Assembly (NCBI GenBank): GCA_037074765.1
Contig: JBAMDO010000140.1
Coordinates: 1-64,000, forward strand
DNA from: Mansonella perstans
Taxonomy: Eukaryota > Nematoda > Chromadorea > Rhabditida > Onchocercidae
Length of the DNA: 64,000 nt
Reading direction: 5' to 3'
Shown here piece by piece: positions 13,158-25,577 of this stretch. The notes under the pieces are model-generated. The model was not told where the DNA came from and ran no database searches. It saw only the letters and a list, made by a program, of their open reading frames with translations. Every line of letters starts with the position of its first letter. Positions within the stretch are counted from its first letter, which is position 1. The position numbers and the translations under genes were made by a program.

Positions 13158-14806
13158 TAAATGTGATTGAAAACGTTAGGCTAAAAAAAGAGTTTGAAAT
13201 GATGGAACTTCTTTACATCATTATGCATTCTATTTTGAAGCGAGCGTGGAAGAAATTTTTGTACAATTAATTTGTAATTTACTTATTGAAGATTTTCAAA
13301 TTCAGGATTTCAAGCATTAGAAAAATTAGTGTATTATGCTAGGTAGGTAGTGTAAAAAGAAATAGCTTTTATATCGTTTAAAAGAAAAACTAAACAATGT
13401 GAATGAAGAACATGTAGAACTATTTCTAGTGTTTCAAAAAATGTGAAACTGAAAGATCTGAAAATAAGATGTCATTAGGATGGGTTAGATAGGAAGAGTG
13501 TTGTAATAATGCAATGCACCGAATTTAGGATGAACTCTTTTTTTTGGTTTGGAAAGGTCAGTTTATTTAATTACGACAACTAGGCCATAGTGATGGCAAG
13601 GATGATAACAACTTTGTTAGCGTATCATGATTATAGTAGTGATGAAGGCAATAAAAATTAATTATAATGATAATAATCAGTGATAACAGTGCTGTTCCTC
13701 TGTTTTTGTGGATTGGTAGGGATACGTAACATTCAGTGAAGGAAAAAGGAAATGGAAATGATAGGCATAATGACATAGAAACACAATTATTCCCATATAA
13801 TGCTTCGCAAACAAATTTCAAAAAAAAATGTTATTTTGACTGCCATTGAACTGCGAAACTTTTCTTTTATTTGGTAAAATTTAAAAGAAACACAAACTTC
13901 CGAACGAGCAACATCCGATTGCCATCAGATTAAATTTGTCCTCGCTTATCCTACTTTTTGAAAACACTGATCTTTTCCCTCTTCTATTTTTCAACGCTAT
14001 TTTATATTTCGAATATTTTGCCAGATTTTTTGAATTTCCTTTCTGAAGTAAATTACATTCTGTACTTAACAGTTATTGTAAAGTAAGAGAAAAATTATCG
14101 ATCAGACTGACAATTGTGGTTAGTTATGACGAAGTTACATTTTTTTCATGAATATTTATTCGGCTTTATTGCTAATAAAGTAGCTAATTAAAAGGTGGAG
14201 TTTATCTGCTTTTGAGAATTGAATCATGTAAATCTTGATTTCCTTGTTGCCAATTTTATTTCGACAGAACCACCTGATATGTAAAATGTACAACAGTCGT
14301 TTCATTTGATGTTCTGTACTATTTATTTTCAATTTTAAACAAAACTTGAAATATTTGCTTGTTCACTGTTGCTGATTTCCCTCTGCAAAAGAATTTCCAA
14401 TTCAATGGATTATGCCTGTTTTGTTCGCTTTTGCTGTTTTGTTCTTTTCGTTCTCTTAAACATCTAGTACTGTTCTCAGCGTAATAAATTTGCGACATTT
14501 ACAAAATTCTGACAAAATCAAAAGTTTGTAATCCAAATTTTAATATTCAAGGTTGGAAATGGAGAGAGTAGAATATTCAAAAAAGTTTTTTTTTCTTGGG
14601 AAATAAAAAATGTCACTGCAGCAGAGAATTACGCTTTTTACGAGGTAACTTCAGCGATGATATAAATTTATTACCAAAAAAACCATCAATCATCGATAGC
14701 CAATATCATTAATTTCATCCAAATGGTGAAAGATAATAAAATTACATGAGTTTCGAAATCAAAAATGGATCTCAATCATATATGAAGAAGAATTGAACTA
14801 TATCAC
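13158..14806. other. Intergenic, no gene seen
   Basis: About 1.65 kb separates the signal-peptide exon of the Skeletor-like gene from the end of troponin I. It should hold the promoter of the former and the 3' UTR of the latter. The longest frame (13567-13821, minus) is low-complexity and lacks splice signals or similarity. Confidence 0.5.
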
Positions 14807-16652
14807 TCATTCTTCTTCTTCTTCCTCTTCTTCTTCAGCTTCCTCATCTAAAAATTTGTACAAAAAATTTTAGACAATATAGGAAAATTTCAATTGGAAT
14901 TTTCAAATTTAGTTCTAGAACACATAGTTCTTTCTGTCCATAATTGACCTTTAAATTCTGCTATATATAATTTTTGTTTTTCAAAAATAGCAAATAACAC
15001 CAACCATCTTCATTGCCTTCCTCCTCAGCAGCCTCTTCGGGAGGAGAAGCTTCTTCCACAGGTGCTTCCTGCTTCTTCTCTTCCGTTTCAGCGCCACCTT
15101 TATCGCTACCTTTTTTGGACCATTCAGGCTTGTCAGTCTTCTTTGCCATTTGCTGAAGTGATGAGATAAAAAAAACGCATAATCAGGCAGACATCTGCAT
15201 GCAAATAGACATTATAATACAGAATTATTCATCCTTATAAATAGAAATAAAAGGAACTTTGTTAACGATGTCATCGATGACATTATCTTTTTTGACCACT
15301 TTGAGGTTTGCCCGGAAGTCCTGTTTATCTTCCTTCTGTCCCGCCATTTTCTTGAATCTAAAGCAATTATCACTTAAGCTCTATGTCATGCTTAATTACA
15401 GATTTATCTTATCCATATAAAATGATCAATGACAGTTCAAGAAAACCATAATTGTCAATTTCATCGTAAGTCTTCTTGAAACCTTACTTGTTATCATATT
15501 TTGATACTTTCTTAAGCGTCGGTTTTACGAATTTCCCTCGTAAATCGTTGACAGCAATTGTCAATTCATTAATCTGAAAATTCGGATAAAGCATTTCAGC
15601 CAGCTAAACATAAACTTCTGAAATAGTAATTCAAATTTGAATGATGAGATGAAATTCTTAAATTTTTGCTAATGTATATAATAGTTTCAAACAAATGAAT
15701 TTTTGCTTACTTCAGCATCCTTAGCCATTACTGCTTGGTTAATATCGTATTTTTCTTCTTCCAGTTTTACCATATGTTGAAATAGCTGATTGTAAATTGC
15801 TTCCAATTTACCTGTCAAATTCGCTGATTTTAAATTTTGAAGTTTTTTTTTTCAGATCAGTTAATCAGTTCTTTCAGTTGCCAGTGCAAAATTCTTTCCA
15901 TGATTTTTATGAGTTCGATTTTTTGCTATTGATAGAAATTTTTTGGAAAAGTAATTAATTGATGCATGAAAATTTCGCGATAGCAATAAAAATCAATAAT
16001 TATGTTACCGTGATCATCGATGGAATCTACATCGGGCAATGGTATCGTACGTTGTGAGAGAACTTTTTGTCTTTCCTGCTGTTTTAGTAATTGTTGCTGT
16101 TTCAAATCTTCTGCTGCTTTCATCATAAGCAGCTTCTGAAATTCCGAAAATTTTTATTATTATAGTCAAATCGGTTTTGCTATCATTTCGATCAATTTCA
16201 CTTTTTAATTGAATTTCTTTTATTTTAAAAGTTAGTTGACAATATTCTACAGTCAGTTCGCTTTGGAAAATTAGCATTTATGAAACTTACACGAAGTTTC
16301 TTCTTCCTCTCTGGTGTTAAAAAGCCCTTTTTTGCTTTTTTCTTTCCAGCTTCTTCCAGACGCTTACGCACTTCCGCTTTCTTCATTTCCCTTTCCTCTA
16401 ATTTTCGTTTCGCTTCCTGCGGTAATAGGCAATTTTAAGGAAATCAAATTAAGCTGGCCAACAGCTACAAAGCTGATAATTTTGATTTAAAGATTTTTTC
16501 CGATTGAGCAAGCAATCAAATTCAGCAAAAAAAAAAAGCTGAAAACACTTGTATATACATACGGAATCATCTTCTTCGCCGCAAGGTCCTCCATATCGTG
16601 GACGATTGTCACACTCAGGCACTTCGTAGCTCATATTTTCATCTATATCCAT
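14807..16652 (-). CDS. tni: Troponin I
   Basis: Eight exons, all in phase: 16563-16652, 16291-16416, 16009-16135, 15711-15811, 15488-15573, 15258-15357, 15005-15152 and 14807-14847. Diagnostic blocks are [83 protein letters not shown] and KPEWSKKG, all typical of nematode troponin I (UNC-27/TNI family). Troponin I is the inhibitory subunit of the thin-filament troponin complex; it binds actin-tropomyosin and troponin C and represses contraction at low calcium. The protein starts at ATG 16652 with a short Tyr/Cys-containing acidic leader ([15 protein letters not shown]) and ends in a Glu-only tail. I cannot tell which of the several worm paralogues this is. Confidence 0.96.
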
Positions 16653-18559
16653 GCTACAATTACTTGCAAATTTAGTTTTTTTTTAAGATCTTTTCTGAGA
16701 TAGAATAGGAAACTCATCCGCGAAATTCACTATTTCTGAGAAATAAAGGAATGATTTATTCATGTGCCAGTGAAACACTTAAAATTTTGATACTGACACA
16801 TGAATCGAATCCTCGATAAATCATTCAGCTTATACAGATCTACACACAGAGCATCTCTTCATTTCTGAACTTCTTAAATTATTACATAAATGAATGCGGA
16901 ATCTAAACACAAACTTTAAAATTGTTACCACCAAATATTTCTGCAGTAATTATGCAATAATCGCTCTTGTATATGATTTTTAAACTTCGTGTTCTATTCA
17001 CGGCAAAATAAAGTGAACTCAACAGGTAAAAAATTTGAACCTTATCTTTTTCAAAGTTCAGTGCGGAAATATTCGAAATAAATTTTATCACCGCAGTTTT
17101 TCATTCATTCAAAACTCACTGGTATTTTAACTAAATTTTTAAAATGTTTTCGTATAAATCTTAGAAATTAAAATAGATTTCTAGGATTTATACGAACTAA
17201 TGATAGAACGGGCAGTAAAAACAAGAAAGAAATGGAAAATGACTGAGTCAATAATATCTTTGAGAGCTAAAAGCAAGCAATGTTGTCGGTAAATTACTGT
17301 GAACCTCATATCGGCAAGCATAATGTGAAAAACGAAACAGCTGACGCCTTTAAAACTGACGATGTATCATGAGTAGCTCAGGCAGAGAGATGTGAAATCC
17401 TCAATAATTACGATTATTTCAATAGTCAATAAATAAATATATTTATATTTATTTAATAAATAAAGTCAATAAATAAATATATATAATGTCAATAAACACA
17501 AATTTTTTCCTTTATTGTTTCATAATTACTATCCTTCTTCTTTCCGCCATCCTTTAATTATTATCGTAGTTTATATTGTAAGAATTAACAACATTTAGAA
17601 ATATAAAAAGGTAAACAAAAACTAAATAAGGCAATTTGTGTAGGAGAAATAATAAATTTTAATGAAATCTAAATTTTTTACATCTGATAGTTGTAAAAAC
17701 TTGAACTGGCTTTTGATGAATTAAGCATTCAAGTTGAATCTATCCAAGAAAGAGTATAAACATTTTTCGAAAGTTATTTTTCAGAAATTGAAAAGTTTAC
17801 TTGATATATAGTTAGAGTTCATGACTTTCACCAGCTTTAAAAAGAATTAAACGTTAGTGGAATTAATCGAAATTCTTCTTTTATCAATTTATCTGCTTTT
17901 TTATTCACCCGTACCCTATACAAGATATAGATCCTGCAATTGATTCATTTCTTCTCTGAATCGATGATGAAAATTTTCCTGTGAATGTTTGCCAGTTTCT
18001 GGATTATAGAAGATTCGACTCTCATAAAAAGGGGAAAGTAAATATAACATTTAATGATCAAAAATTCTTTTGCGCTTGGCAACACATTTCAATAGGTAAA
18101 TCGATCCGCAGATTATTGAAATCGAATGCAGCATGCGAACTAGAGAAAGATTCGAAATATGAAACGGATCTTCGGGCAATTTATACCACAAGCGTAGACT
18201 GATGTGGTATAAAGAATGAAATACCCAATAATTCTAGTTTCTAATCAAAACAACGAAATTCGTTTTTTAAAAAAATTTAAATTATGTTTTATGTGAATAT
18301 GTATGGCAAAGTATTTTCCAATTTTTTGGCTTCATTGCTATCAATCGATTGCTTCAGAGTTGTGGACTGATTATTCTATTGACAAATGTTATACATGATA
18401 TCACGAAGAACATAAAATGATTTCAAAAATGGAAAGAGCTTTTCACAATTGGAAATTATTATTTAGGATTCAAACAACATAAAAAAGAAACACAAACAAA
18501 CACTATAAAATATTTCATTCATTTATAGAAAAAAAAAAAAAAAACGGTGATGTAAAGTA

Positions 18560-18918
18560 GAGGTGGCAAATGAAGATGGAAAATAAATAAAGAAAACTTT
18601 GGTTTATACTTTATACCGAAATTTAATTGAAAAAAAGAAATCATCGATTATACATTTTGGCAAGGATATATAAGACAAGGCTATCTGTTGTTATAAGCAA
18701 GCTTTACCAATCATCATCTAAACTAAACTGTATTTCTTCCGAGGTGGCAAATGAAGAGGGGAATAAATAAAACTTTGGTTTATACTTCATACCAAAGTGA
18801 TTTAATTGAAAAAAAGAACCACCAATTAAGCATTTTGGCAAAGATATATAGGATGGCAATCTGTTGTAAGCAAGCTTTAATTATCATCATCTAAACTAAA
18901 CTAAACTATATTTCTTCC
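18560..18918. repeat. Tandem duplication of a ~180-bp unit
   Basis: Copy 1 is 18560-18740 and copy 2 is 18741-18918. Both start GAGGTGGCAAATGAAGA and end in TTTCTTCC, with shared blocks such as CTTTGGTTTATACTT and CATCATCTAAACTAAACT. They differ by several substitutions and small indels, so the duplication is not recent. Neither copy has a useful reading frame. Confidence 0.88.
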
Positions 18919-20438
18919 AGTTGTTGCTCGTTAAATGATGTTCTCATTTTTACACCCCGTATCGTGCCTCATCTCTATCACTTTTTACATCCATCACTGC
19001 TGGCTCAAAGAATCGTTGATGAGAACCCATCATAACAATTTAAAAGTGTAGATTTCAAAGTAAGCAAGCAATAAGTCCGAGAGATCCAAGAGAAAATTGT
19101 TGTGCATACCTGTTGTGCAGATGTTACCACTACTAATCTAATCTTGAAAATGCCAAAGTGGTGGCTGCATCTGGAGCTCTGGAATTTCTTTGCAACTCAC
19201 CATTTACTGCTGCTTTCCATCTCTCTCTTTCTTCCTCTTATCTCGACACTTTTTGCAACAAAGCAATAGCAGCAACCCACGCCCTTCCTTTCCTCTCTTC
19301 AAACTTCGAAATTCTTAAATCAATCTGCCCTGTTCAGTACATCCATTCATACCATTGTTTTCTGTTCTAAATCATTTTTATTTCCAAGCAGTTGTCTTGA
19401 TGAACACATTTTTAAAGAATTTTATTCAAAAAAAAATTTTTTCAAACTTCAGATTTTAACAAAAACCAATGCTTGAATTACAATTTTGCAGCGAAAAATT
19501 TTGCTTTATATTTACAGTGACAGTAAATCCAACGAGGAAATATTATATTTCTTTCTAACAAAATTTCATTGATTTTTAAATTTTCTTAGCAGAAGGATTT
19601 CCATTATTTTCCTAACTTTGAATTCATTAAAGATTGATTGTTTGTAAAATGTGAAATCAATACATGGCAGTAGATTCTGTTGAGATTTTGAAATGAAAGA
19701 ATTTCAAAAGCTATCTAGAATTTTTTGTTGAGTTGATGAACCTATATTTAATTAAAATAGATGTGTAAAGTGGGAAGTCCCAGGGTATTTGATAAAACTG
19801 GACCCGTTCATCAGTTCATTTAAAAAAAGGTTCCGTGTTAATGATTTGAACTTTTAATTATTTTCATCATCTTCGACCAGTTCAGCCTATTTGCATCAGC
19901 TTTGAAGCAGCATCACATATGTCTTACAAACCGTCATATGACAAAAAAATGGGAGCGTAACGTACTGCGCAGGAAATTTTAAGCTTAACTCGGGAATATC
20001 TCATACCAATTATAGTGATTACTTGATGAATCTGTTTCAAATCATATTAGTACGGGTCATTGCTGTAAAATGATATACTCATTAAAAACTATTCACAAAT
20101 ATTATTGAAATATCAGTACGGTTTCTAACTGATCTCAACAAATTCAACAATAACAAAACATCCAACATAAAGAGTAAAAAGCTGCAGACACAGAGGATTC
20201 CTCATATATTTACTCTTTCATCGTATGCAACCGAAACTAAACGATGGTACACAACTCCATTACTGAGTGATTTTTAGTTCAGTTTGCTCAGGAACTATTG
20301 AAAACTTCCCTATGCTATATATGATGCAACTATCCTCTTATTGTCTGAATCTTTCTACATGATCCCAATCTCACTCAGATTTTTTCAATTACATTTCTTG
20401 ATTTTTTTTTCGTTATTTTATTTACAGTACTTATTCTC

Positions 20439-20939
20439 TCACTCTAAGAACTTTTCTTGTTCGCCTTCTTTTTCATTCCTTCCATTGCCATCAACAATAC
20501 CTGCCATCAACACAGTGTTGCTTCCTTGAATACTTACCCAGATACCTGCCATAAACGCAGTGTCCCTTCCTTGAACATTTATCCAGATACTTAGCACCAA
20601 CGCAGCGTTGCTTTCTTGAACACCTGTCCAGATACCTGGCACCAATGCAACGTCGCTTTCTTGAACACTTACCCAGATATGTACCATCAACGCAGTGCTG
20701 CTTTCTTGAATACTTATCCAGATTTCCACCAACACAATGTTGCTTTCATGAACATTTATCCAGATATGTGACACCAACTTAATGTTGCTTTCTTGAACAC
20801 TTATCCAAATAAATGACACTAACGCAGTGTTGCTTTCTTGAATACTTATCCAGATTACCATCAACACAGCGTTGCTTTCTTGAATATCTATACGGATGCC
20901 ATCATCTTGCTCTTCATTATTTAATTGCGAATCACCCAT
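20439..20939 (-). CDS. Hypothetical 166-residue repeat protein
   Basis: This is a single uninterrupted frame from ATG 20939. It has a short acidic start (MGDSQLNNEEQDD), then about eight to nine copies of a 14-15 residue unit resembling IWISVQESNTALVSF, and a charged end (EKEGEQEKFLE). All unit lengths are multiples of three bases, so the frame survives through the array. There is no signal peptide, no splice signal pair and no family I recognise. It may simply be a minisatellite that happens to be open on one strand. I do not assign a function. Confidence 0.25.
   Translation of the reverse strand: MGDSQLNNEEQDDGIRIDIQESNAVLMVIWISIQESNTALVSFIWISVQESNIKLVSHIWINVHESNIVLVEIWISIQESSTALMVHIWVSVQESDVALVPGIWTGVQESNAALVLSIWINVQGRDTAFMAGIWVSIQGSNTVLMAGIVDGNGRNEKEGEQEKFLE
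20497..20905. repeat. 45-bp minisatellite (some units 42 bp), about 9 copies
   Basis: Tandem units share GCTTTCTTGAA and TATCCAGAT on the plus strand, with variable short spacers such as CACCAACGCA. The period is 45 bp, or 42 bp where one codon is missing. It underlies the minus-strand open frame at 20439-20939. Confidence 0.9.
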
Positions 20940-21394
20940 TCTTCACTCAAAGTATCACGTGTAATAAAATAATGGAATATATCGTAACATAATATGTAAT
21001 AAACGTAAACATAAATATCCTGTTATCATTTTTAATTTCCATATAACATGATAGATTACCATCATGAAACCATCCTTTATATTCAAATTCAAAATATTCA
21101 AATTTTTTGAATATTCAAACTGTCGCAGTAATTCAATGCTTGCAATATCGAGTAAATAACAGAAAAGGCTTTTGAATGAGGACACTTAAAAATGAATCTA
21201 TATGTTTCATAGAATCTCGATCTTCAGTTCAATCGTTGAACAAAAGAAAGGAGAAGACTATTAATGTTACGATGATTCTTATTACCTTCGCAATAAAGTA
21301 CATCTCAATACTGGTCATCTCGAAAGCACCAGAAATCCCCTTTTACCTCATCATCACATCATGGTAATATTCCGATGAACCGCTCCTAGACAGC

Positions 21395-21806
21395 ACATTT
21401 CCAAAACAATCTCACCATCTCAATTTCAAATTTCTAGAACAATCTCAGCTTTCCATTTCAGTTCCAGGGTTCCATAACAATCTCAGCTTTCCATTTCAGT
21501 TCCAGGCTTCCAAAATAATCTCAGCTTCCCTTCTCAGTTCCAGGTTTCCAAAACAATCTCAGCTTCCCTTCTCAGTCCCAGGCTTCAAAACAACCTTAGC
21601 TTTTCATTTGAGTTCCAGGCTTCCAAAACAATCCCAGCTTTCCTTTTCAGTTCCAGGCTTCCAAAACAACCTCAGCTTTTCATTTAAGTTCCAGGCTTCC
21701 AAAACAATCTCAGCTTCCATCTCAGTTCCAAATTTCCAGAACATTCCCAGTTTTCCATCTCAACTTCAATTCCCAGAACAACCTCAACTTCCCATCTTAC
21801 TTCCAG
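21395..21806. repeat. 38-bp minisatellite, about 11 copies
   Basis: The repeated unit begins CCAGGCTTCCAAAACAATCT and continues CAGCTTTCCATTTCAGTT. Copies are 36-39 bp, and divergence increases towards the right end. The phase of the period is not a multiple of three, and the open frame across the last units is not credible as a gene. This family is unrelated to the 45-bp array 490 bp to the left. Confidence 0.88.
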
Positions 21807-22039
21807 GTTAGTCTTGTTGCCGCCATTTCTTTAATGACAGTCACAGTGACACTAATGAGATCTCTCGTTGGGACGGCTCGACTCAGTTCACCTGAAAACT
21901 TGTTAATTTCAACCTGAAAGGGAATATTTTCCCGGATTTCCGAAACAGAAGCTTCCCTCACCAATAAATGAAGTGAAAATAATAAAGTAAACCAGGCAGT
22001 GATACGGTGGCGGTTTGAACACTGTGCTACATGGTTCGC

Positions 22040-22189
22040 ATGTCAGCTGAGAGTTTGGATAAGTTTTCTTGAATTTAGTGAGAAAGGTCCGAACTTCTCT
22101 TCAGAATTCTTAGGATGTCAGCTGAGAGAGTTTGGATAAGTTTTCCGGAGTCTGGTGAGAAAGGTTCGAACTTCTGTTCAGAATTCTCT
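22040..22189. repeat. ~75-bp tandem duplication upstream of syntaxin
   Basis: Copy 1 (22040-22113) and copy 2 (22115-22189) share ATGTCAGCTGAGAG, TTTGGATAAGTTTTC, GTGAGAAAGGT and CAGAATTCT in the same order. The pair ends about 265 bp upstream of the syntaxin ATG, so it lies in the presumed promoter or 5' UTR. Confidence 0.85.
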
Positions 22190-22453
22190 CTCATTACTTG
22201 TATCTTATATAGATGTCATCACAGATGTCATCAATCGTGTAAAAGTGTTTTATTTTTTAAATTCTTTCAGTTAATTTCGCTGAAGTTTGAAATATTCTAT
22301 CCGGCATTTACCATTTATGTGCTAATTAGTCGCTACCGGTGCGCAAGAAGTCTTGTTAGTGTTGCTTAGGATATTACCGGACATAAATAATTGAATTGAT
22401 ACTATTTTACGGTGTAATTAAAAATTGAATTCAGTTGATGTGGGATTCCAATT

Positions 22454-24907
22454 ATGAAAGATAGATTGTCTGATTTGCAGCAGGTATGTTGATTTGTTGT
22501 TCAAACCATAATTTTTATTTTTCATTTGTTGAACTCTTTCTAGTGGCCGTTAGAATTTACGTATGAGTTATGTCAAGAAGCTTAAGTATTGTAATCGTCA
22601 AGCGACCATTTTGGTTTAATTTGATTGCATTTGGATATTTTTCTCAGTTTACAAATTTCAAATTGTACTACCGGATAAAGTAAGTCGTTGAAAGTAAAAA
22701 TAGACGAAATTTTCGTAGAGCGCTAAGAAGGAGCTGTCGTTATCGGCTTTGGTGGAACGACTGAACGAGGAATGGACGACGAATACATCCGAGAGAACGA
22801 GTTTATTAAATAAAGCTAATAGCAACAAAGTCGATACGGTATGGAAATTTCGCCTTCATCATTTCAAACACATAGTTAAAGTTTCTAGTTTTTTCTAATC
22901 ATGCATAAATTTGATATAAAACTACTCTAGCACTAAGGAATTGACACGAAAGATTTCCCTTATTCTACATGTTTGAAGTTTCTGACGCACGTGGATGGGT
23001 TGGTAAATGATATGAATGGAATGGAAACGTTGCTAGATGCAATAAAAGATTGGCATTGGAAAATTATTGTGGAACCAGGAGATCATCCTGGTAAACGTCA
23101 TTTACCTTATAGATTGTGTTGTGCAGTAGGTGATCTATCCAATCTAGAACAACCAAATCTAATTTATATTGCTCGAATTAAGGAAGCAGTTTTCCAGTTT
23201 ATCACTTTCAAAATTTCTTTAGTAATAAATGCAAACTAGAATAAAACTATTTTTGGTGGAACTTGATTCACAGAAGTTGATGTGGAATGGTTAATTTTTA
23301 AGTTCACGGATTTTTACCATTAGAATAGCTGAAATAATGTGGAAGAAAAGTTGCAGAAATGAATGTAAAATTAGATGATGCAGTAGCTTCTTACACAACA
23401 ATGCTTTATAAAACTCAAGCTGCTCTTAAAAGTAAGTTTATTTAGTTGTTGTTGAAAGTAAATGAATTTTTTGATATGCAGTCATTTTTTTTTTGTTTAC
23501 AAGTTTTTTCTGGAATAATTTTCAAGTCTTTATTAAGGTTTAAATGCTCATATTGAGCGGCAATGCGATAAATCGACTGGTAAAAGCACTCAAACCGTCG
23601 AAGCACGAATTAGGCGAAATCAGGTGGTGTAACATGACATTTTCGATCTAAACTTGTGACATGTAATGGGCACATTGCTTTTTGTAATTGCTCATTATGA
23701 ATAGTTTTTGTAATTACTTTAAGGGTTTGAAATAATACAATACTTTAACCTTACTTTAATGTAAGTTTTAAGGTGATGACGCTGACAAAAAGGCTGCAGG
23801 GTCTGTTGATCGCTTTCAATGATGAGCAGTTAACATACAAAGAAAAATGCAAACGGAAAATTCAATCGTATTTGAAAATTTGTATGCTTTTATTTTTTTC
23901 CTTAATGATTTTAAAGTTTCTGTTTGGTGGTGCAAACAAAATGCTGTAAAGTTTGGAAATTATTTGCTTCATCTATTATGTATTTAGTTAATTTAATTGT
24001 ATATCCTAGATAAATTAGCAGTAATGATCCATGATATTAGCTTAGTTGGCGTATTTAAATGCAAGTTTAGCTTCAGTTCAGTGTAATGCTGAAAAATTGT
24101 AACCTGTGTAAATAATATTACCGTTAGCTGACAACGCAATGAACGAAGAAGATCTTGAAGCAGTCATCGAAAAAGGGACTTTATTTGAGCACAAAAAAGT
24201 GGTTAGTTTTTTTTCTTCCTTTGGGAAATTTATCTTCTGTTGGAACTTCGTAGATGATTTCTCTAAAAATAAGTAAGGATATTTTACCTTCATGTTAATT
24301 GAACTCTGTATTACTTACTTGTCCTAGCTGTTATTGGCAATACGAGATAAGAAAGCTCTATACGATGAAGTAAAGACACGTCATGAAGATATTGTGAAAT
24401 TGGAAAGCAGTGTAAAGGAGTTACATGATTTATACGTCGAATTAGCAACTCTCATCCAGAGCCAGGTATTGTCACTTGACATCACACAGAAAGCAGTAAC
24501 ATTTTAAAAAAAATTATAGTTTTTATTTAATTAGTTTTAGTTCTTTGCAGAGTGAAATGTTAAATAACATAGAGCGAAATGTTGAAAGTGCTGTGGAATA
24601 TGCTCAGAAAGCTCATACGAACATGATCAAAGCTAAAAATATGAGAGCAAATGTCCGAAAGGTTGGTTGTTCATTTACAATTGTTGCAACCTTTTCGATC
24701 CCAGATCTGAGAAATTTTTATCAGTTTTAACAGGAAATTAAAATCTTATTCTCTTTTCTTTTTTTCTATTTCAAGGTAGATGTGTTGCCCACTTCATTAT
24801 TTCAGAAAAAAATATGTTTGCTGATAGTGATCATCGTTTGCATAATCGTCATATTCTGCGTGGGGGCGATGATGTTTTGCGTTTATGTACCATTTCTATG
24901 CCGTTGA
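22454..24907 (+). CDS. Syntaxin (plasma-membrane type Qa-SNARE)
   Basis: Ten exons: 22454-22483, 22719-22838, 22979-23090, 23351-23431, 23538-23623, 23773-23881, 24128-24198, 24328-24465, 24551-24661 and 24806-24907. The start MKDRLSDLQQ is the usual syntaxin-1-like beginning. A diverged Habc bundle follows, ending KEKCKRKIQSYLKI. The SNARE helix spans KTRHEDIVKLESSVKELHD to NVESAVEYAQKA and keeps the zero-layer glutamine in ATLIQSQSEML. A C-terminal membrane anchor (CLLIVIIVCIIVIFCV) follows a KK pair. Qa-SNAREs of this class pair with SNAP-25-like and synaptobrevin proteins to drive fusion at the plasma membrane. The donor at 23091 was chosen because it keeps phase with exon 4; the frame after it stays open to 23239, so a longer exon 3 is possible. 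I cannot assign it to UNC-64 or one of the other worm syntaxins. Confidence 0.93.
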
Positions 24908-25577
24908 AAAGGAAAAATCAGTATGTAGCATCATCATTTTTTATCTTAAATTGGCATTATTGGACCCTGCAAGTCATTGATGCACTATTGATGCACTTTG
25001 TTTTTCTTTATGTTTCCTTCAAATTGCTTAAATTGCGAGCGAAATTCTAAAGAAAATTAAGCTAATGATTTTGAATTTTCAACTTTCCCGAATAATCAAA
25101 TTTCGGAATGTAAATTTGGAATACTGAAATTAGCCTGTTTTATTTACAGTGCCTGTTTGTCGCCAGTTGAAATTTTATACATATTGCATGAGCCTTATTT
25201 CATTTCATTATCAGAAGAATTCTGCTGTATTATTTAATAATAATATGTATTTACGCGAACTCCACTTGCTGTCTCATTATTTTCAGTAATATTTGCCAGT
25301 AGCTATTTTGTCTTGACATTATAAATCGTTTCCACACTGCTATGTAGTCTTTTAAATGCATTGGAAAATCATCAGTCAGATTGACAAGTTTTAATCACAG
25401 GAAATTTGAAATAAGCATTCTGCCGTTCAGGAAATTGGGAAACGATGATTAGATTAGTAAATTTACACAATACGTTGGAAAGCTTGGGTTTCAGGTTTTT
25501 TTTCTTTTCGCATCTGTCAAATTTCCATAAATATTTGACGCACGTATCGCAAAGCTTTTCGCATAGCTGTCATATCA
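24908..25577. other. 3' UTR region between convergent genes
   Basis: The syntaxin and the bHLH-PAS gene are transcribed towards each other and their stops lie 670 bp apart. The stretch is AT-rich, contains several AATAAA-like motifs and has no coding frame of interest. Confidence 0.5.

Larger units (their letters stand above)
16653..22453. other. Gene-poor region rich in tandem repeats
   Basis: About 5.8 kb between troponin I and syntaxin, which point away from each other, so both promoters should lie here. Four repeat blocks are listed separately (18560-18918, 20497-20905, 21395-21806, 22040-22189). Short AT-rich direct repeats (TCAATAAATAAATATAT) occur at 17428-17490. Apart from one repeat-built minus frame, no convincing coding sequence was found. 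Confidence 0.5.
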
